Below are positions 35,807-47,969 of a stretch of 64,000 nucleotides of DNA, in pieces (position 1 is the stretch's first letter; each line of letters begins with the position of its first letter). Source of the stretch: DASXQK01 sp963757155 (GTDB lineage: Bacteria; Pseudomonadota; Alphaproteobacteria; Dongiales; Dongiaceae); contig CAVWQS010000013.1 of the NCBI GenBank assembly GCA_963757155.1, positions 1-64,000 on the forward strand. The letters are read 5' to 3'. Under the pieces are notes generated by a model, which saw nothing but the letters and a program-made list of their open reading frames with translations, was not told where the DNA came from and searched no databases. The position numbers were made by a program, and so were the translations under genes.

Positions 35807-37156
35807 ATGACCGTCGTTGATGGGGTGGATGATCTGGTCGGTGCGGCCGCTTGGCGGCCGGCAACGGGCGGCGCGAGCCTTGCCGAGGTCAACAACTCGA
35901 TCGCGATTCCGCGCCATGGCAGTACCTGGCGCAAGGCTTTGGCCTTTGCCGGGCCCGGCTTCGTCATCTCCGTCGGCTATATGGATCCCGGCAATTGGGC
36001 GACGGATCTGGCCGGCGGCTCCGCCTTTGGCTATGCCCTGCTGTCGGTCGTGCTGCTGTCGAATCTGATGGCCATGCTGCTGCAGGCTCTCAGCGCCCGT
36101 CTCGGGATCGCCACCGGCCGCGACCTGGCCCAGGCCTGCCGCGACAGCTATCCGGCCCCGGTGGTCTTCGGGCTTTGGGTCCTCTGCGAGATCGCCATCT
36201 GCGCCTGCGACCTGGCGGAAGTCATCGGCACCGCCATCGCGCTCAACCTTCTGTTCGGCATGCCGATGCTGCTGGGAGTCTGCGTGACGGCACTGGACGT
36301 CTTCGTCATCCTCCTGCTGCAGCGTCACGGCTTCCGCCAACTCGAGGCCTTCGTCATCACGCTGGTGGGGCTGGTGGCCGCGGGCTTCCTCTTCGAGATC
36401 GCCATCGCCCAGCCCGTCATCGCCGATGTGATGGCGGGCTTCGTGCCGCAGGCCCGGGTCATCACCGATCCCGCCATGCTCTATATCGCCATCGGAATCC
36501 TGGGGGCGACGGTGATGCCCCACAACCTCTATCTCCATTCCTCCATCGTGCAGACGAGGCGCTACGAGAGGACGCCGAGGGGCCGGCGCGAGGCGCTGCG
36601 CTTTGCCGTCGCCGATTCGACCTTCGCCCTCGCCACCGCCTTCTTCATCAATGCGGCGATCCTGATCATCGCGGCGGCCACCTTCCACCAGCAGGGGCGC
36701 ACCGATGTGGCGGAGATCCAGGATGCCCACCATTTGCTGGGCCCGCTGCTGGGCGTGCCGATCGCGGGCGTCGTCTTCGCCTTGGCGCTGCTGGCGGCGG
36801 GCCAGAACTCCTCGGTCACCGCCACTCTGGCCGGCCAGGTGGTGATGGAGGGTTTCCTCGATCTCAGGATGCCCGTCTGGCTGCGGCGGCTGACGACCCG
36901 CGCCATCGCCATCGTCCCCGCCATCATCGTCACGGCCATGAGCGGGGAGAAGGGGCTGGCCCAGCTCCTGATCCTGTCCCAGGTCATCCTCAGCCTGCAG
37001 CTTCCCTTCGCGGTCATCCCGCTGGTCCTGATCACCCGCGACCGCGCCAAGATGGGCGGGCTCGCCAGCCCCCGCTGGCTGACCGCTTTGGCGGGGATCG
37101 TCGCGACGGTCATCCTGGCGGCCAATGTGAAGATGGTGAGCGATTTCCTCTTCTAG
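35807..37156 (+). CDS. mntH: Nramp-family divalent metal (Mn2+/Fe2+) transporter
   Basis: Proton-coupled manganese importer in the inner membrane, 449 residues and about eleven TM helices. The TM1 metal site is GYMDPGNWATDLAGGS (Asp and Asn ligands) and the TM6 site is GATVMPHNLYLHSS (Met and His). AGQNSSVTATLAGQVVMEGFL is the conserved TM8 segment. A weak ribosome site precedes 35807. No MntR/Mur gene is adjacent; a hairpin in the leader does not match a manganese riboswitch. Confidence 0.93.
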   Translation: MTVVDGVDDLVGAAAWRPATGGASLAEVNNSIAIPRHGSTWRKALAFAGPGFVISVGYMDPGNWATDLAGGSAFGYALLSVVLLSNLMAMLLQALSARLGIATGRDLAQACRDSYPAPVVFGLWVLCEIAICACDLAEVIGTAIALNLLFGMPMLLGVCVTALDVFVILLLQRHGFRQLEAFVITLVGLVAAGFLFEIAIAQPVIADVMAGFVPQARVITDPAMLYIAIGILGATVMPHNLYLHSSIVQTRRYERTPRGRREALRFAVADSTFALATAFFINAAILIIAAATFHQQGRTDVAEIQDAHHLLGPLLGVPIAGVVFALALLAAGQNSSVTATLAGQVVMEGFLDLRMPVWLRRLTTRAIAIVPAIIVTAMSGEKGLAQLLILSQVILSLQLPFAVIPLVLITRDRAKMGGLASPRWLTALAGIVATVILAANVKMVSDFLF

Positions 37157-37249
37157 CCGCTGCTCTGGTCACAGCGGGGGCCATGGCCGCCGCGCGGGTC
37201 GGCCATGCCCGCAATTGACAGCAGGGCGACCTCCGCTAAGTTGGCCGCC

Positions 37250-38905
<1,656 letters not shown>

Positions 38906-38906
38906 G

Positions 38907-40232
38907 ATGAGCGCTCGCGTCCGCTTCGCGCCCAGCCCCACGGGCCGCATCCATGTCGGCAATGCCTATATCGCGCTCGCCAACTGGCTCCATGCCAAGC
39001 GCGCCGGCGGCTGGTTCCTGCTGCGCTTCGACGATACGGATCGCGAGCGCTCGACGACCGAATTCGCCGCGGGCATCGAGACGGATCTCCGCTGGCTGGG
39101 CCTCACCTGGGATGCGATCGAGCATCAGTCCGATCGCTTGGCGAGCTACGACGAGGCCGCGGAGCGGCTGAAGGCGAGCGGCCGCCTCTACGCCTGCTAC
39201 GAGACGCCGGAGGAGCTGTCCCTCAAACGCAAGCTGCAGCTCCAGCGCGGCGCGCCGCCGGTCTATGACCGCGCCGCGCTCGCTTTGTCGGCGGCCGAGA
39301 AGGCCAAGCTGGAGGCCGAGGGCCGCCAGCCCTATTGGCGCTTCAAGCTCTCCGGTGGGCGCAGCGCCTGGAGCGATCTGGTGCGCGGGGCTCAGGACAT
39401 CGACGAGGCGAGCCAGAGCGATCCCGTGCTGGTCCGCGCCAACGGCAGCTATCTCTACACCTTCACCTCGGTGGTGGACGATATCGCCTTGGCCATCAGC
39501 CATGTCATCCGGGGCGCGGATCATGTGACCAACACGGGGGCCCAGATCGAGCTCTACCGGGCGCTGGGGGCCGAGCCGCCAGCCTTCGGCCATCTGCCGC
39601 TGCTGACCGACGCCACGGGGGCGGGGCTTTCCAAGCGCCTGGGCAGTCTCTCCCTGGCCGATCTGCGGGACGAGGGGATCGAGCCCCTGGCGCTCGCGAG
39701 CTATCTCGCCACCGTCGGGGCCGGGGCGCCGGAGCTCAGGACCAGCCTCGCGGCCCTGGCCGCCGATTTCGACCTGGCGCGTTTCGGCGGCGGCTCGCCG
39801 CGCTTCGATCCGGCCGAGCTCTCCCATCTGAACGCCCGCCTGCTGCGGCAGTTCTCCTTCGCCGAGGTGGCCGACCGCCTGCCGCCCGGGACCAGCGAGA
39901 AACTCTGGCTGGCGGTGCGCGGCAATATCCAGCGCCTCGGCGATGTCGAGATCTGGCGCCGGATCTGTGAAGAGCCGGTGGCGCCGGTGATCGAATGCCC
40001 CGAATTCGCCGCCGGGGCCGCGCTTCTCTTGCCCGAGGAGCCCTGGGACGAGGGCACCTGGGGCCGCTGGACCGCCGCGGTCAAACAGGTGACGGGCCAT
40101 AGCGGCCGAGGCCTCTTCCATCCCTTGCGCCTGGCGCTTACGGCGCGGGGGGATGGACCGGAGCTCAAGCTTCTGCTACCGATCATGGGCCGCGCCCGGG
40201 CGCTTGCCCGGCTGCAGGGCGCAACCGGCTGA
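38907..40232 (+). CDS. gltX: glutamyl-tRNA synthetase
   Basis: Charges tRNA-Glu (and in many alphaproteobacteria tRNA-Gln or a subset). The HIGH motif is FAPSPTGRIHVGNAYIALANW (HVGN variant) near the N-terminus; LLRFDDTDRERS is the glutamate-binding stretch; the KMSKS motif appears as GLSKRLGS. At 441 residues it is of the short type common as one of two GluRS in alphaproteobacteria. No frameshift is seen. Begins one base after nadE. Confidence 0.9.
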   Translation: MSARVRFAPSPTGRIHVGNAYIALANWLHAKRAGGWFLLRFDDTDRERSTTEFAAGIETDLRWLGLTWDAIEHQSDRLASYDEAAERLKASGRLYACYETPEELSLKRKLQLQRGAPPVYDRAALALSAAEKAKLEAEGRQPYWRFKLSGGRSAWSDLVRGAQDIDEASQSDPVLVRANGSYLYTFTSVVDDIALAISHVIRGADHVTNTGAQIELYRALGAEPPAFGHLPLLTDATGAGLSKRLGSLSLADLRDEGIEPLALASYLATVGAGAPELRTSLAALAADFDLARFGGGSPRFDPAELSHLNARLLRQFSFAEVADRLPPGTSEKLWLAVRGNIQRLGDVEIWRRICEEPVAPVIECPEFAAGAALLLPEEPWDEGTWGRWTAAVKQVTGHSGRGLFHPLRLALTARGDGPELKLLLPIMGRARALARLQGATG

Positions 40233-40331
40233 GGCCGAGGAGATTTGGGATGGCCAGAGAGATGCGGAGCTGTTGTCGGGAGATCTGAGACGGGTTCTGT
40301 CTTCTCCCTCCGCCATCCCTCGGTGCCGCCC

Positions 40332-41719
40332 ATGTCCATCCAGCTCTACAATACGCTCACCCGCCGCAAGGAGCTTTTCCAGCCCATCGATGCCGCCGAT
40401 GTGCGGGTCTATGTCTGCGGGCCGACGGTCTACGACTATGCCCATATCGGCAATGCCCGGCCGGTGGTGGTCTTCGACACCCTCTACCGCCTGCTGCGCC
40501 GGACCTATGGCGCCGGACCATGTGACCTATGTCCGCAACATCACCGATGTCGAGGACAAGATCATCGCCGCCGCCGCCGAGCGCGGCGAGGCCATCGCCG
40601 ATCTGACCCAGCGGATGACGGCGGTCTATCACGCCGATATGGGCGCGCTGAACGCGCTCGCCCCCGATCACGAGCCGCGCGCCACCGCCTTCATCGGCGA
40701 GATGGTGGCGATGATCCAGACCCTGGTCGATCGCGGCCATGCCTATGTCGCCGAGGGCCATGTCCTCTTCGACGTGCCCTTCCATGCCCGACTATGGCGA
40801 GCTCGCGCGCCGCTCGCAGGACGACATGATCGCCGGCGCCCGGGTCGAGGTCGCGCCCTACAAGAAATATGCGGCCGATTTCGTGCTCTGGAAGCCGAGC
40901 GACGCATCGCAGCCGGGCTGGCCCAGCCCTTGGGGATTGGGCAGGCCGGGCTGGCATATCGAATGCTCGGCGATGGCGGAGGCCAAGCTCGGCGTCACCT
41001 TCGACATCCACGGCGGCGGCATCGATCTGCTCTTTCCCCATCACGAGAACGAGATCGCCCAGAGCCGCTCAGCCCATGACGGCGCGCCCTTGGCCCGCGT
41101 CTGGATGCATAACGGCTTCGTCCAGGTGAACGGCGAGAAGATGTCGAAGTCCCTGGGCAATTACTTCACCGTCCACGAGCTGCTGGAGGAAGGCTATCGC
41201 GGCGAGGCGATCCGCCTGGCGCTGCTGGCGGCGCACTACCGCCAGCCCGTGGATTTCACCCGCGCCGGCTTGGCGGAAGCCTCGGGCCAGCTCGACCGCT
41301 TCTATCTCGCGCTCGAGCGGGTGATCGATGTCGAGGCCGAGCCCGGCGAGCCGCCCGCCGATCTTCTGGCGGCGCTGGAGGACGATCTGAACACGCCGCT
41401 GGCGCTGGCCCATCTGCACGAGGCCGCCACCCGCCTCAACAAGGCGGAGCGGGCGAGCGAGCAAGTCGCCGCCAAGGCCAGCCTGCTGGCCGGCGCCGAT
41501 CTCCTGGGCCTGTTGAAGCAGCGCCCGGCGGAGTGGCTCCAGGGCGGCAAGAAGGGCGGGCCCGAAGCCGGCGAGATCGAATCCCTGATCGCCCAGCGCA
41601 TCGCCGCCCGCAAAGCCAAGGACTTCGCCACCGCCGACCGCATCCGCGACGAGCTGGCGGCGGCCGGCGTGGTGCTGGAGGATGGGCCGAAGGGGACGAG
41701 CTGGCGGCGGGTTGGATAG
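40332..41719 (+). CDS. cysS: cysteinyl-tRNA synthetase (two single-base frameshifts)
   Basis: Charges tRNA-Cys. The first frame carries VYVCGPTVYDYAHIGNARP (zinc Cys and HIGH), the second RNITDVEDKIIAAAAERGEAI, the third WHIECSAMAEAKLG (zinc Cys), HHENEIAQ and the KMSKS motif NGEKMSKSLGNYFTV. Frames change near 40513 (one extra G: RTYGADHVTYVR is restored) and near 40780 (one extra T: VPSMPDYGELARRSQDDM is restored). Span is 3n+2, as two insertions predict. Essential gene, so errors in the assembly are the likely cause. Confidence 0.9.
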
Positions 41720-41877
41720 CCAGGGCGTCACAGCTAGGCAGCGGTTCCGCCTTTCGAGGTGACCGCTTAGCGCCCCGCTCTTCTTTGTGGTAAGTTGTCG
41801 ATACTTGCAACCAGGGAGCGGGCGCCGAAAGCTCGCCGAAGGCGCAGCGGCTTCTCTCAGCTGGGGGATAGGGCCAT

Positions 41878-42295
41878 ATGATCATGAATTGGCGTCGGAG
41901 CATCGCTGCGATCGTGGCGCTGGTGGCGCTCGGGGGAACTGCGCAGGCCGATATTCTCACGGCCGGGCCGCTCTATGGCGGCGCCGGGCAACTCAACGGA
42001 AAAGTGATTTGCTGGCTCTTCAACACGGGCAGTAGCACCGTAACGGTCTCCTCCCGGCAGATCTTCAGCACGGACGGCGGCTTTACCAATCTCTCGGTGA
42101 CACCGACGAGCGATGGATGCAGGAAATCCGCTCGGCGCAGAAAAGGGTTGTCAGTTTTCGGCACCCACCGGGGGGGCGGCGGTGGCCTTTACTTGCCGAG
42201 CAGTCATCAGCGGCGCCGAAGAAAACGTCGGCGGCACGATGCAGATCTTGAGCCCGACCAGCCAGCTCTTGGTGTCGATTCCCATCAAGAAGTGA
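41878..42295 (+). CDS. exported hypothetical protein (single-base frameshift)
   Basis: After removing one A from an AAA run near 42125, a continuous 138-residue product results: signal peptide (SIAAIVALVALGGTAQA), then a beta-rich mature part with VICWLFNTGSSTVTVSSRQIF and KGCQFSAPTGGAAVAFTCRAV, ending LLVSIPIKK. The span is 3n+1. Several Cys residues suggest a disulfide-bonded periplasmic domain. No family recognised. Confidence 0.6.
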
Positions 42296-42328
42296 GGGCG
42301 AAGAGGACCATCCATGGGGTCAGAAATC

Positions 42329-42619
42329 ATGGGCCTGTTTCGCAATCTCCTCGGCCGGGGCGCGGCAGCGGATGCGCCGGCTAGGGCCGAGACGGCCACC
42401 GAGTACAACGGCTATCTCATCCGTCCCGCGCTGCGTCGCCAGGGCTCCGGCTGGCTGATCGCGGGGTCGATCACCAAGGCGTTTTCGGATGGCGTAAGAG
42501 AACATCACTTCATCCGCGCCGACACCTACATGGACCACGCCGAGGGAGTCCTCTTCTGCATCCAGAAGGCTAAGCAGATCATCGATGAGCAGGGCGATCG
42601 CATTTTCGGCCCCGCGTGA
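42329..42619 (+). CDS. HlyU-family protein
   Basis: A 96-residue protein matching the HlyU family: a short MGLFRNLLGRG amphipathic opening, YNGYLIRPALRRQGSGWLIAGSI, the REHHFIRADTYMDHAEGVLF core with HHFIRAD, and the ending AKQIIDEQGDRIF. HlyU proteins in vibrios activate haemolysin genes; most alphaproteobacterial copies are uncharacterised. An ATG at 42314 has a slightly better ribosome site; 42329 is chosen on family N-terminus. Confidence 0.8.
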   Translation: MGLFRNLLGRGAAADAPARAETATEYNGYLIRPALRRQGSGWLIAGSITKAFSDGVREHHFIRADTYMDHAEGVLFCIQKAKQIIDEQGDRIFGPA

Positions 42620-42692
42620 TGTCGGCGGTGATCTCCGTCATTGACCGGAACAGCGAACCGTCACCGTAGCAGAACGGTCTGCCGATCCTGGA

Positions 42693-44013
42693 TCAGCCTG
42701 CCGAAGAGGCCAGGAGCCGGAAGGTGAACTGGTCATTGTAGTTGTAAGGGGAGAGGTTCGGGTAGACCGGTACCGCCGGCGACGTGCCGAACTCATTTGT
42801 CACGCGGACGTCGACCGTGCCAACTCCCTGCGGTGCCACGGCGGTGATCGACGACCCATCCGCTGCGACCCTTGCCCAGAGGGCCGGGACGATGCCGAAA
42901 TCGACAACGCTGCTCGGCGAGAACGTCACACCCTTGGGCGGCGTTATGGTGACCGTCGTGTGACCGTTCCATTGGCCGCTCGTCGGGCTGATCGCCGCGA
43001 CGACCGGTGCCGCGGGGACAGCGTCGGGGCACCGAGCAGGCTGAGATAGGTGTTGTTGTCATGCTGGAACCCGACCTGCACTTCAAACTTCTGCATGTCG
43101 GTCTGGGCCCCGGGCGGATAGGTGTTCAGGAAGATCGGTGGAGCTTCCGGCATTCAGCGGTGGCTGCTGGGTCGGCTGGACGTAGGTGTTACCGTTTGTG
43201 CCCGCGGCCATAGACTTGATCATCGCGCCGATGGCGTTCAGCGGGGTCGCGGTCGGCCCCGGCCCCTTCGGGGTCGTGTCGGACGCCGGGTAGAACGGGT
43301 TCGTCTTGTGGTTGTCGACCAGCGACGTCAGGGTTGCCCAAGCATTGGGGACGAGATCGTATTTGTTCACGACGCATTTCGCAGACGGGAATTGCGTGTT
43401 GAAAAAGCTCGCGAAATTGCTGTCGCCGGCGGTAGGTGCCGCAAAGGTATAGGGAGAAACAAATGATGTCGACGCGATCCCCGCGGCGGCCAGGAACAGG
43501 CTGACCGTCGTGACCATCGCTCCCCCGAGGCTATGGCCAGTTACATACGAGCGGCGCCGGAGCGGCGGCCCGGGCGGCCATCAGGACCGGGACGAGCTCG
43601 GTCCCCATCGTGAGGTCGGTGAAGGCCTCCATTGCCCCTTGGGAGATATTGCTGAGCGTCCCCGTCGGCGGCATGCCGCCGGCCCCGAACGGGAGCATCA
43701 GGCCGACTTGCATGTCCTCCGAGCTATCGATCGGCGAGCCCGCCATCGTGCCGCGCAAGGCGAGCGCATAGGCCCCATTGCTGGCGTTGAAGGCGAGATA
43801 AGCGAGGTTCGCCCGGCTATCGGTGAGGCCGACCCAGATTGCGGTCCAGCTATTTCCCGTGGCGAGGTTCCCCTTGGCGAGCTGCGCGTTGATGCCCCGG
43901 AGAATGCGCGCCGCTTGCGCGTCCCTCGCTTCGCCGGAGGGCCGCTCGGTTGCGCCCGTCGCGGCGAGCGCGGCAAGCGTCATCATCACCTGCGTATCGG
44001 TGTAACCCGCCAT
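42693..44013 (-). CDS. class 3 lipase-fold hydrolase with C-terminal IPT/TIG domain (three frameshifts)
   Basis: Reading across three indels (extra base near 43527, extra base near 43150, missing base near 43015) gives about 439 residues. The alpha/beta-hydrolase part has the nucleophile elbow LYVTGHSLGGAM, the acid in VNKYDLVPNAW and the His in GFQHDNNTYLSLLG, a complete Ser-Asp-His triad of class 3 lipases. A C-terminal IPT/TIG immunoglobulin-like domain follows (ISPTSGQWNGHTTVTIT, then VDVRVTNEFGTSPAV). No signal peptide is seen, so location is uncertain. Net span 3n+1 fits the three indels. Confidence 0.7.
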
Positions 44014-44404
44014 CGGTGTATCCCTCTTCCGGTACCCCTGGACTAATTGTAGCCGTTTTCTTGGTGGCTTACAAATGGCTGATCGAATATCTTGAATAGT
44101 TGCACAAAGCCGTGTGGTCAGACGCCGAAAATGTGCCGGCTGTCCTCGCGATTTACTAAATTTTTACTAAGCATCTGAGTGGGAAATAAGCGAACCACCT
44201 GCCCCAGCAAAGCCGTCATGCCCGGGCTTGTCCCGGGCTTGTCAGGGCTTGTCCGGGCTTGCCCCGGGCACATTGAAGGGGTGGGTCATGTCATCAAGAT
44301 GACCCTATTTCGGTAACGATCATCCAAGTATTCGATACTTCTCGATGCAGGCGGCTAGGTATGTCCGGCCCAGCAGTTTCGCGCAGGCGGCTCCGCGGCT
44401 CTTC
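44014..44404. other. intergenic region with short imperfect tandem repeat
   Basis: AT-rich in its left part (TTTACTAAATTTTTACTAAG), presumably the lipase promoter, and with four imperfect units of CCGGGCTTGTC at about 44221-44272. No gene supported. Confidence 0.5.
44221..44272. repeat. imperfect tandem repeat of CCCGGGCTTGTC
   Basis: Four degenerate units of 10-12 bases (CCCGGGCTTGTC, CCGGGCTTGTC, AGGGCTTGTC, CGGGCTTGCC) in the gap between the lipase and cytochrome genes. Could be a decayed palindromic element, since CCCGGG is self-complementary. Confidence 0.5.
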
Positions 44405-44946
44405 TCACCGCTTCTGATAGGGGTGGAAAATATAGTCCTTCGCCTTCACGATCGTATGGCAGGCGAAGCCGCAATTATTGCCGCTGCCATCGGGCGCGAA
44501 GCTGTCGGAGGCAACGGTATAGTTGAACAGGGCGTATCCCCATCCCGCGCTGTCGGGGAATCGCTTGCTGTCCTTCTCGATGAAGAAAGACATTCTTCAG
44601 ATTGTCCGGCACGTTCACGGAGAAGGGCGCCTCCGTGCTCTTCTTCTGGGTCCACTGGATCTTCGCGATCTTGGAGCCGTCGGGGAAAGGCTTGCCGTTG
44701 CCGGGAACGCCGGCCCGGTAGGCGTCGATCATCGTCGGATTGGCGACGATCACCTTCAGCACTTCATCGGTCTGCAGCCACCGACACGACTTGCCAGTCT
44801 TCGTATCCCCTGAAGTCGGAGAAGGCGAGCCCGTTCGGCACTTGCAGCGCGTACTTATCCTGCGCGGAAGTGGCCCCGCCGCCCAGAATGGCGAGCGCGA
44901 CCGCCAGGATCGCCACGGGCCAGAATCGAATTCTCGTCATGCTCAT
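44405..44946 (-). CDS. cytochrome P460-family haem protein (two frameshifts)
   Basis: Periplasmic c-type haem protein. After removing two extra bases (near 44784 and 44585), about 179 residues read through: signal peptide (WPVAILAVALAILGGGATSA), then FSDFRGYEDWQVVSVAQTDEVLKVIVANP, PFPDGSKIAKIQWTQKK, NLKNVFFIEKDSKRFPDS and the haem motif NCGFACHTIVKAKDYIFHPY (CxxCH). This is the cytochrome P460 / cyt-P460-like family, some of which oxidise hydroxylamine. GGAGG lies five bases before the start at 44946. Span is 3n+2. Confidence 0.82.
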
Positions 44947-45046
44947 TCCCCTCCGCGATTGGCGAGTCAGCTTCAGTGGCCTTCGCCGAGGGAATGTAGC
45001 AAAGGGTGGGCGAGACACGGAAGCTGAGCTAACCGAACCGAGCGAG

Positions 45047-46119
45047 CTAGGCCCTGAGCGCCTCCGGCGGCAGGAACTCGTAGTCGGTATAGCCCTCCGG
45101 CCCCTCGGCATAGAAGGTCGACGAATCCCATTCATTGAGCTTCGCGCCCTCGGCGAAGCGCCGCGGCAGATCGGGATTGGCGATGAAGAGCTTGCCGAAG
45201 GCGACCGCATCGGCCTCGCCCTTGGCCAGCACCTCCTCGGCGGTCTTCTCGTCGAAGCTCTCGTTGACGATATAGACGCCGCCGAAGGCCTTCTTCAGAT
45301 CGGGTCCCTGCCGGTCCGGCGCCAGATGCTCCCGCGCGCAGATGAAGGCGATCTTCCGCCGGCCGAGCTCGCGGGCGACATGGAGGAACAGGGCCGCTGG
45401 GTTGCTGTCGCTCATGTCATGGGAATCGCTGCGCGGGGCGAGATGCATGCCGACGCGATCGGCGCCCCAGACGGAAATCACCGCATCGGCGACCTCCATC
45501 ATGAGCCGCGCGCGATTCTCGATGGAGCCGCCATAGCCGTCGGTCCGATGGTTGGCGCCGTCATGGAGAAACTGATCCAGCAGATAGCCGTTCGCCCCAT
45601 GGATCTCGACGCCGTCGAAGCCGGCGGCCTGGGCATTCTCCGCGCCGCGCCGGAACGCGCTGCACGATGCCGGGGATCTCGCTCGGCCTCCAGCGCGCGG
45701 GGCAGGGGATAGGGCCGCACGGGGCGAAGCAGGCTGACATTGCCTTTCGCCGCGATCGCGCTGGGCGCCACCGGCGGCTCATTGTCGAGAAAGCTGGGAT
45801 CGGAGATCCGGCCGACATGCCAGAGCTGGAGGAACATGCGGCCCCCGGCCTCGTGAACGGCTGACGTGACCTGCTTCCATCCCGCCACCTGCTCGGCGGA
45901 CCAGATGCCGGGCGTGCCGGGATAGCCGACGCCCATGGGCTCCACCGAGGTCGCCTCGCTCAGGATGAGGCCCGCCGACGCGCGCTGCGCGTAATAGGTC
46001 CGCATGAGCGGATTCGGCACCCGGCGCGTGCCGGCGCGGCAGCGGGTCAAGGGGGCCATGAGGATCCGATTGGGCAGCGTCAGGGCGCCGAGCGCGAGCG
46101 GGTCGAAGAGGGTCGGCAT
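45047..46119 (-). CDS. alkene reductase, old yellow enzyme family (two frameshifts)
   Basis: FMN-dependent reductase of activated alkenes and nitro compounds, NemA-like. N-terminal frame: FDPLALGALTLPNRILMAPLTR and FLQLWHVGRIS. After extra bases near 45689 and 45658 are removed it continues EIPGIVQRFRRGAENAQAAGFDGVEIHGANGYLLDQFLHDG, RTDGYGGSIENRARL and ends in the FMN-binding AFGKLFIANPDLPRRF. About 356 residues. GGAG six bases before the ATG at 46119 decides the start. A 30-base inverted repeat upstream suggests repressor control. Confidence 0.88.
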
Positions 46120-46148
46120 CGTCGTCTCCGATTCTGTCATGACAATCA

Positions 46149-46178
46149 GGCTGACCTAATATTTGTAGTTGGTCAGCC
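46149..46178. promoter_or_regulatory. inverted-repeat operator between the alkene reductase and citramalate synthase genes
   Basis: Perfect eight-base arms GGCTGACC and GGTCAGCC around a 14-base AT-rich centre containing TAATAT. It begins 29 bases upstream of the alkene reductase start. Size and symmetry fit a TetR- or HxlR-type site; old yellow enzymes are commonly under such repressors. No regulator gene is adjacent. Confidence 0.5.
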
Positions 46179-46312
46179 ATTCGCGAAGACGTCTCCTGCG
46201 CCCGAGGCTGAGGCGAATGGTCGCGGCAGGAGGTGCTTATCGCCCGCGGGGGGATCGGGGATGCCGGCCATCGGCGTTGACGCCATGGCGTGGGCCAAGT
46301 AGGAACCCCGGC

Positions 46313-47927
46313 ATGTCCAGCGATGACAAGCGCGTCTATATCTTCGATACCACGCTGCGTGACGGCGCCCAGACCCAGGGCGTCGATTTCGGGGTGGGGG
46401 ACAAGCTCGCCATCGCCCAGGCCCTGGATCGCCTCGGGGTCGACTATATCGAGGGCGGCTGGCCGGGGGCCAATCCGACCGACGATGCCTTCTTCGCCCA
46501 GCCGCCGGCCCTGAAGACCGCCAAGCTCGTCGCCTTCGGCATGACCCGTCGCCCCGGCCGCAGCACGGCCAATGACCCCGGCCTGGCCGCGCTGCTGGGG
46601 CCGCGCACGCCCGGCGGTCTGCATGGTCGGCAAGTCCTGGGATTTCCATGTCGATGTCGCGCTCGCCATCGAGCGCCATGAGAACATCGCCATGATCGAG
46701 GAGAGCGTGGCGTTGGCCGTCGCCCGCGGGGCGGAGACCATGTTCGATGCCGAGCATTTCTTCGACGGCTACAAGGCCAATCCCGGCTATGCCTTCGATT
46801 GCCTGAGGGCGGCCGAGCGCGCCGGCGCCCGCTGGCTCGTGCTCTGCGACACCAATGGCGGCACCTTGCCCCATGAGGTGGAGCGGATCGTCGGCGAGGT
46901 GACGGCCCGGATTCCCGGCAGCAAGATCGGCATCCACACCCATAACGACACGGAGAATGCCGTCGCCAATAGCCTGGCGGCGCTACGGGCCGGCGCGCGC
47001 CAGCTCCAGGGGACGCTGAACGGCCTGGGCGAGCGCTGCGGCAATGCCAATCTCGTCTCCCTGATCCCGAGCCTGGCGCTGAAGACCGATTTCGTGATCG
47101 GCATCTCAGCCGACAAGCTGGCCCATCTCACCAAGCTCTCGCGCCTGCTGGACGAGCGGCTGAACCGCGCGCCGCTCCGCAGCGCCGCCTATGTCGGCGA
47201 ATCCGCCTTCGCCCATAAGGGGGGCTTGCATGTCTCCGCGGTGGAGAAGGATCCGCGGACCTATGAGCATGTCGATCCGGCGCTGGTGGGCAACCGCCGG
47301 CATGTCGTGGTCTCCGACCAGTCGGGCCGGGCCAATATCCTGGCCCGCTTCCGCGACATCGGCCTGGTAGTGGAAGCCGACGATCCGAAGATCGCCACAT
47401 TGGTCGAGACGGTGAAGGCGCGGGAATATGACGGCTATGCCTATGACGGGGCCGAGGCCAGCTTCGAGCTCCTCGCCCGGCGCGCGCTGGGCAAGGTGCC
47501 GGAGTTCTTCAAGCTCGCGCGCTTTCGGGTGATGGACGACCGGCGCTGGAATGCGCGCAGCGAGCTCGTCACGGAATCCGAGGCGACCATCACGGTCGAA
47601 GTGGGGGAGGAGCGGCTGATGACCGTCGCCACCGGCAACGGTCCGGTGAACGCCCTGGACACGGCGCTGCGCAAGGCCCTGCTGCCTTTCTATCCCGCGC
47701 TGGAAGATATGCGCCTCGTCGATTTCAAGGTCCGCATCCTCACCCCCAATGACGGCACCGAGGCGGTGACCCGGGTGATGATCGAGAGCGCCGACAGGGA
47801 AGGGGAGCGCTGGACCACCGTCGGCGTCTCCACCAACATCATCGATGCCTCCTTCAATGCGCTGCACGACGCCATCACCTGGAAGCTCTTCCGCGCCGGC
47901 GCCACGCCGTCCGTCGCGCCGGCTTAG
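46313..47927 (+). CDS. cimA: citramalate synthase (single-base frameshift)
   Basis: Condenses pyruvate with acetyl-CoA to (R)-citramalate, a threonine-independent route to isoleucine. The N-terminal frame has YIFDTTLRDGAQTQGVDF, the metal-binding opening of the IPMS/homocitrate family. One extra G near 46612 shifts the frame; beyond it come CMVGKSWDFHV, LCDTNGGTLPHEV, the metal-ligand IGIHTHNDTENAVANSLAAL and GGLHVSAVEKDPRTYEHVDP. A C-terminal regulatory LeuA_dimer domain (FKLARFRVMDDRRWN onward) senses isoleucine in homologues. About 537 residues after correction. Span is 3n+1. Confidence 0.88.
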
Positions 47928-47969
47928 AGCGGTGTCGGATCCAAGCAGTCACGGCTCGCTCTCTCCACT

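Noticed and set aside
35851..37218. A 455-codon frame overlapping mntH on the same strand
   Set aside because: Arg/Pro/His-rich shifted reading of mntH, which has both metal-binding motifs in its own frame.
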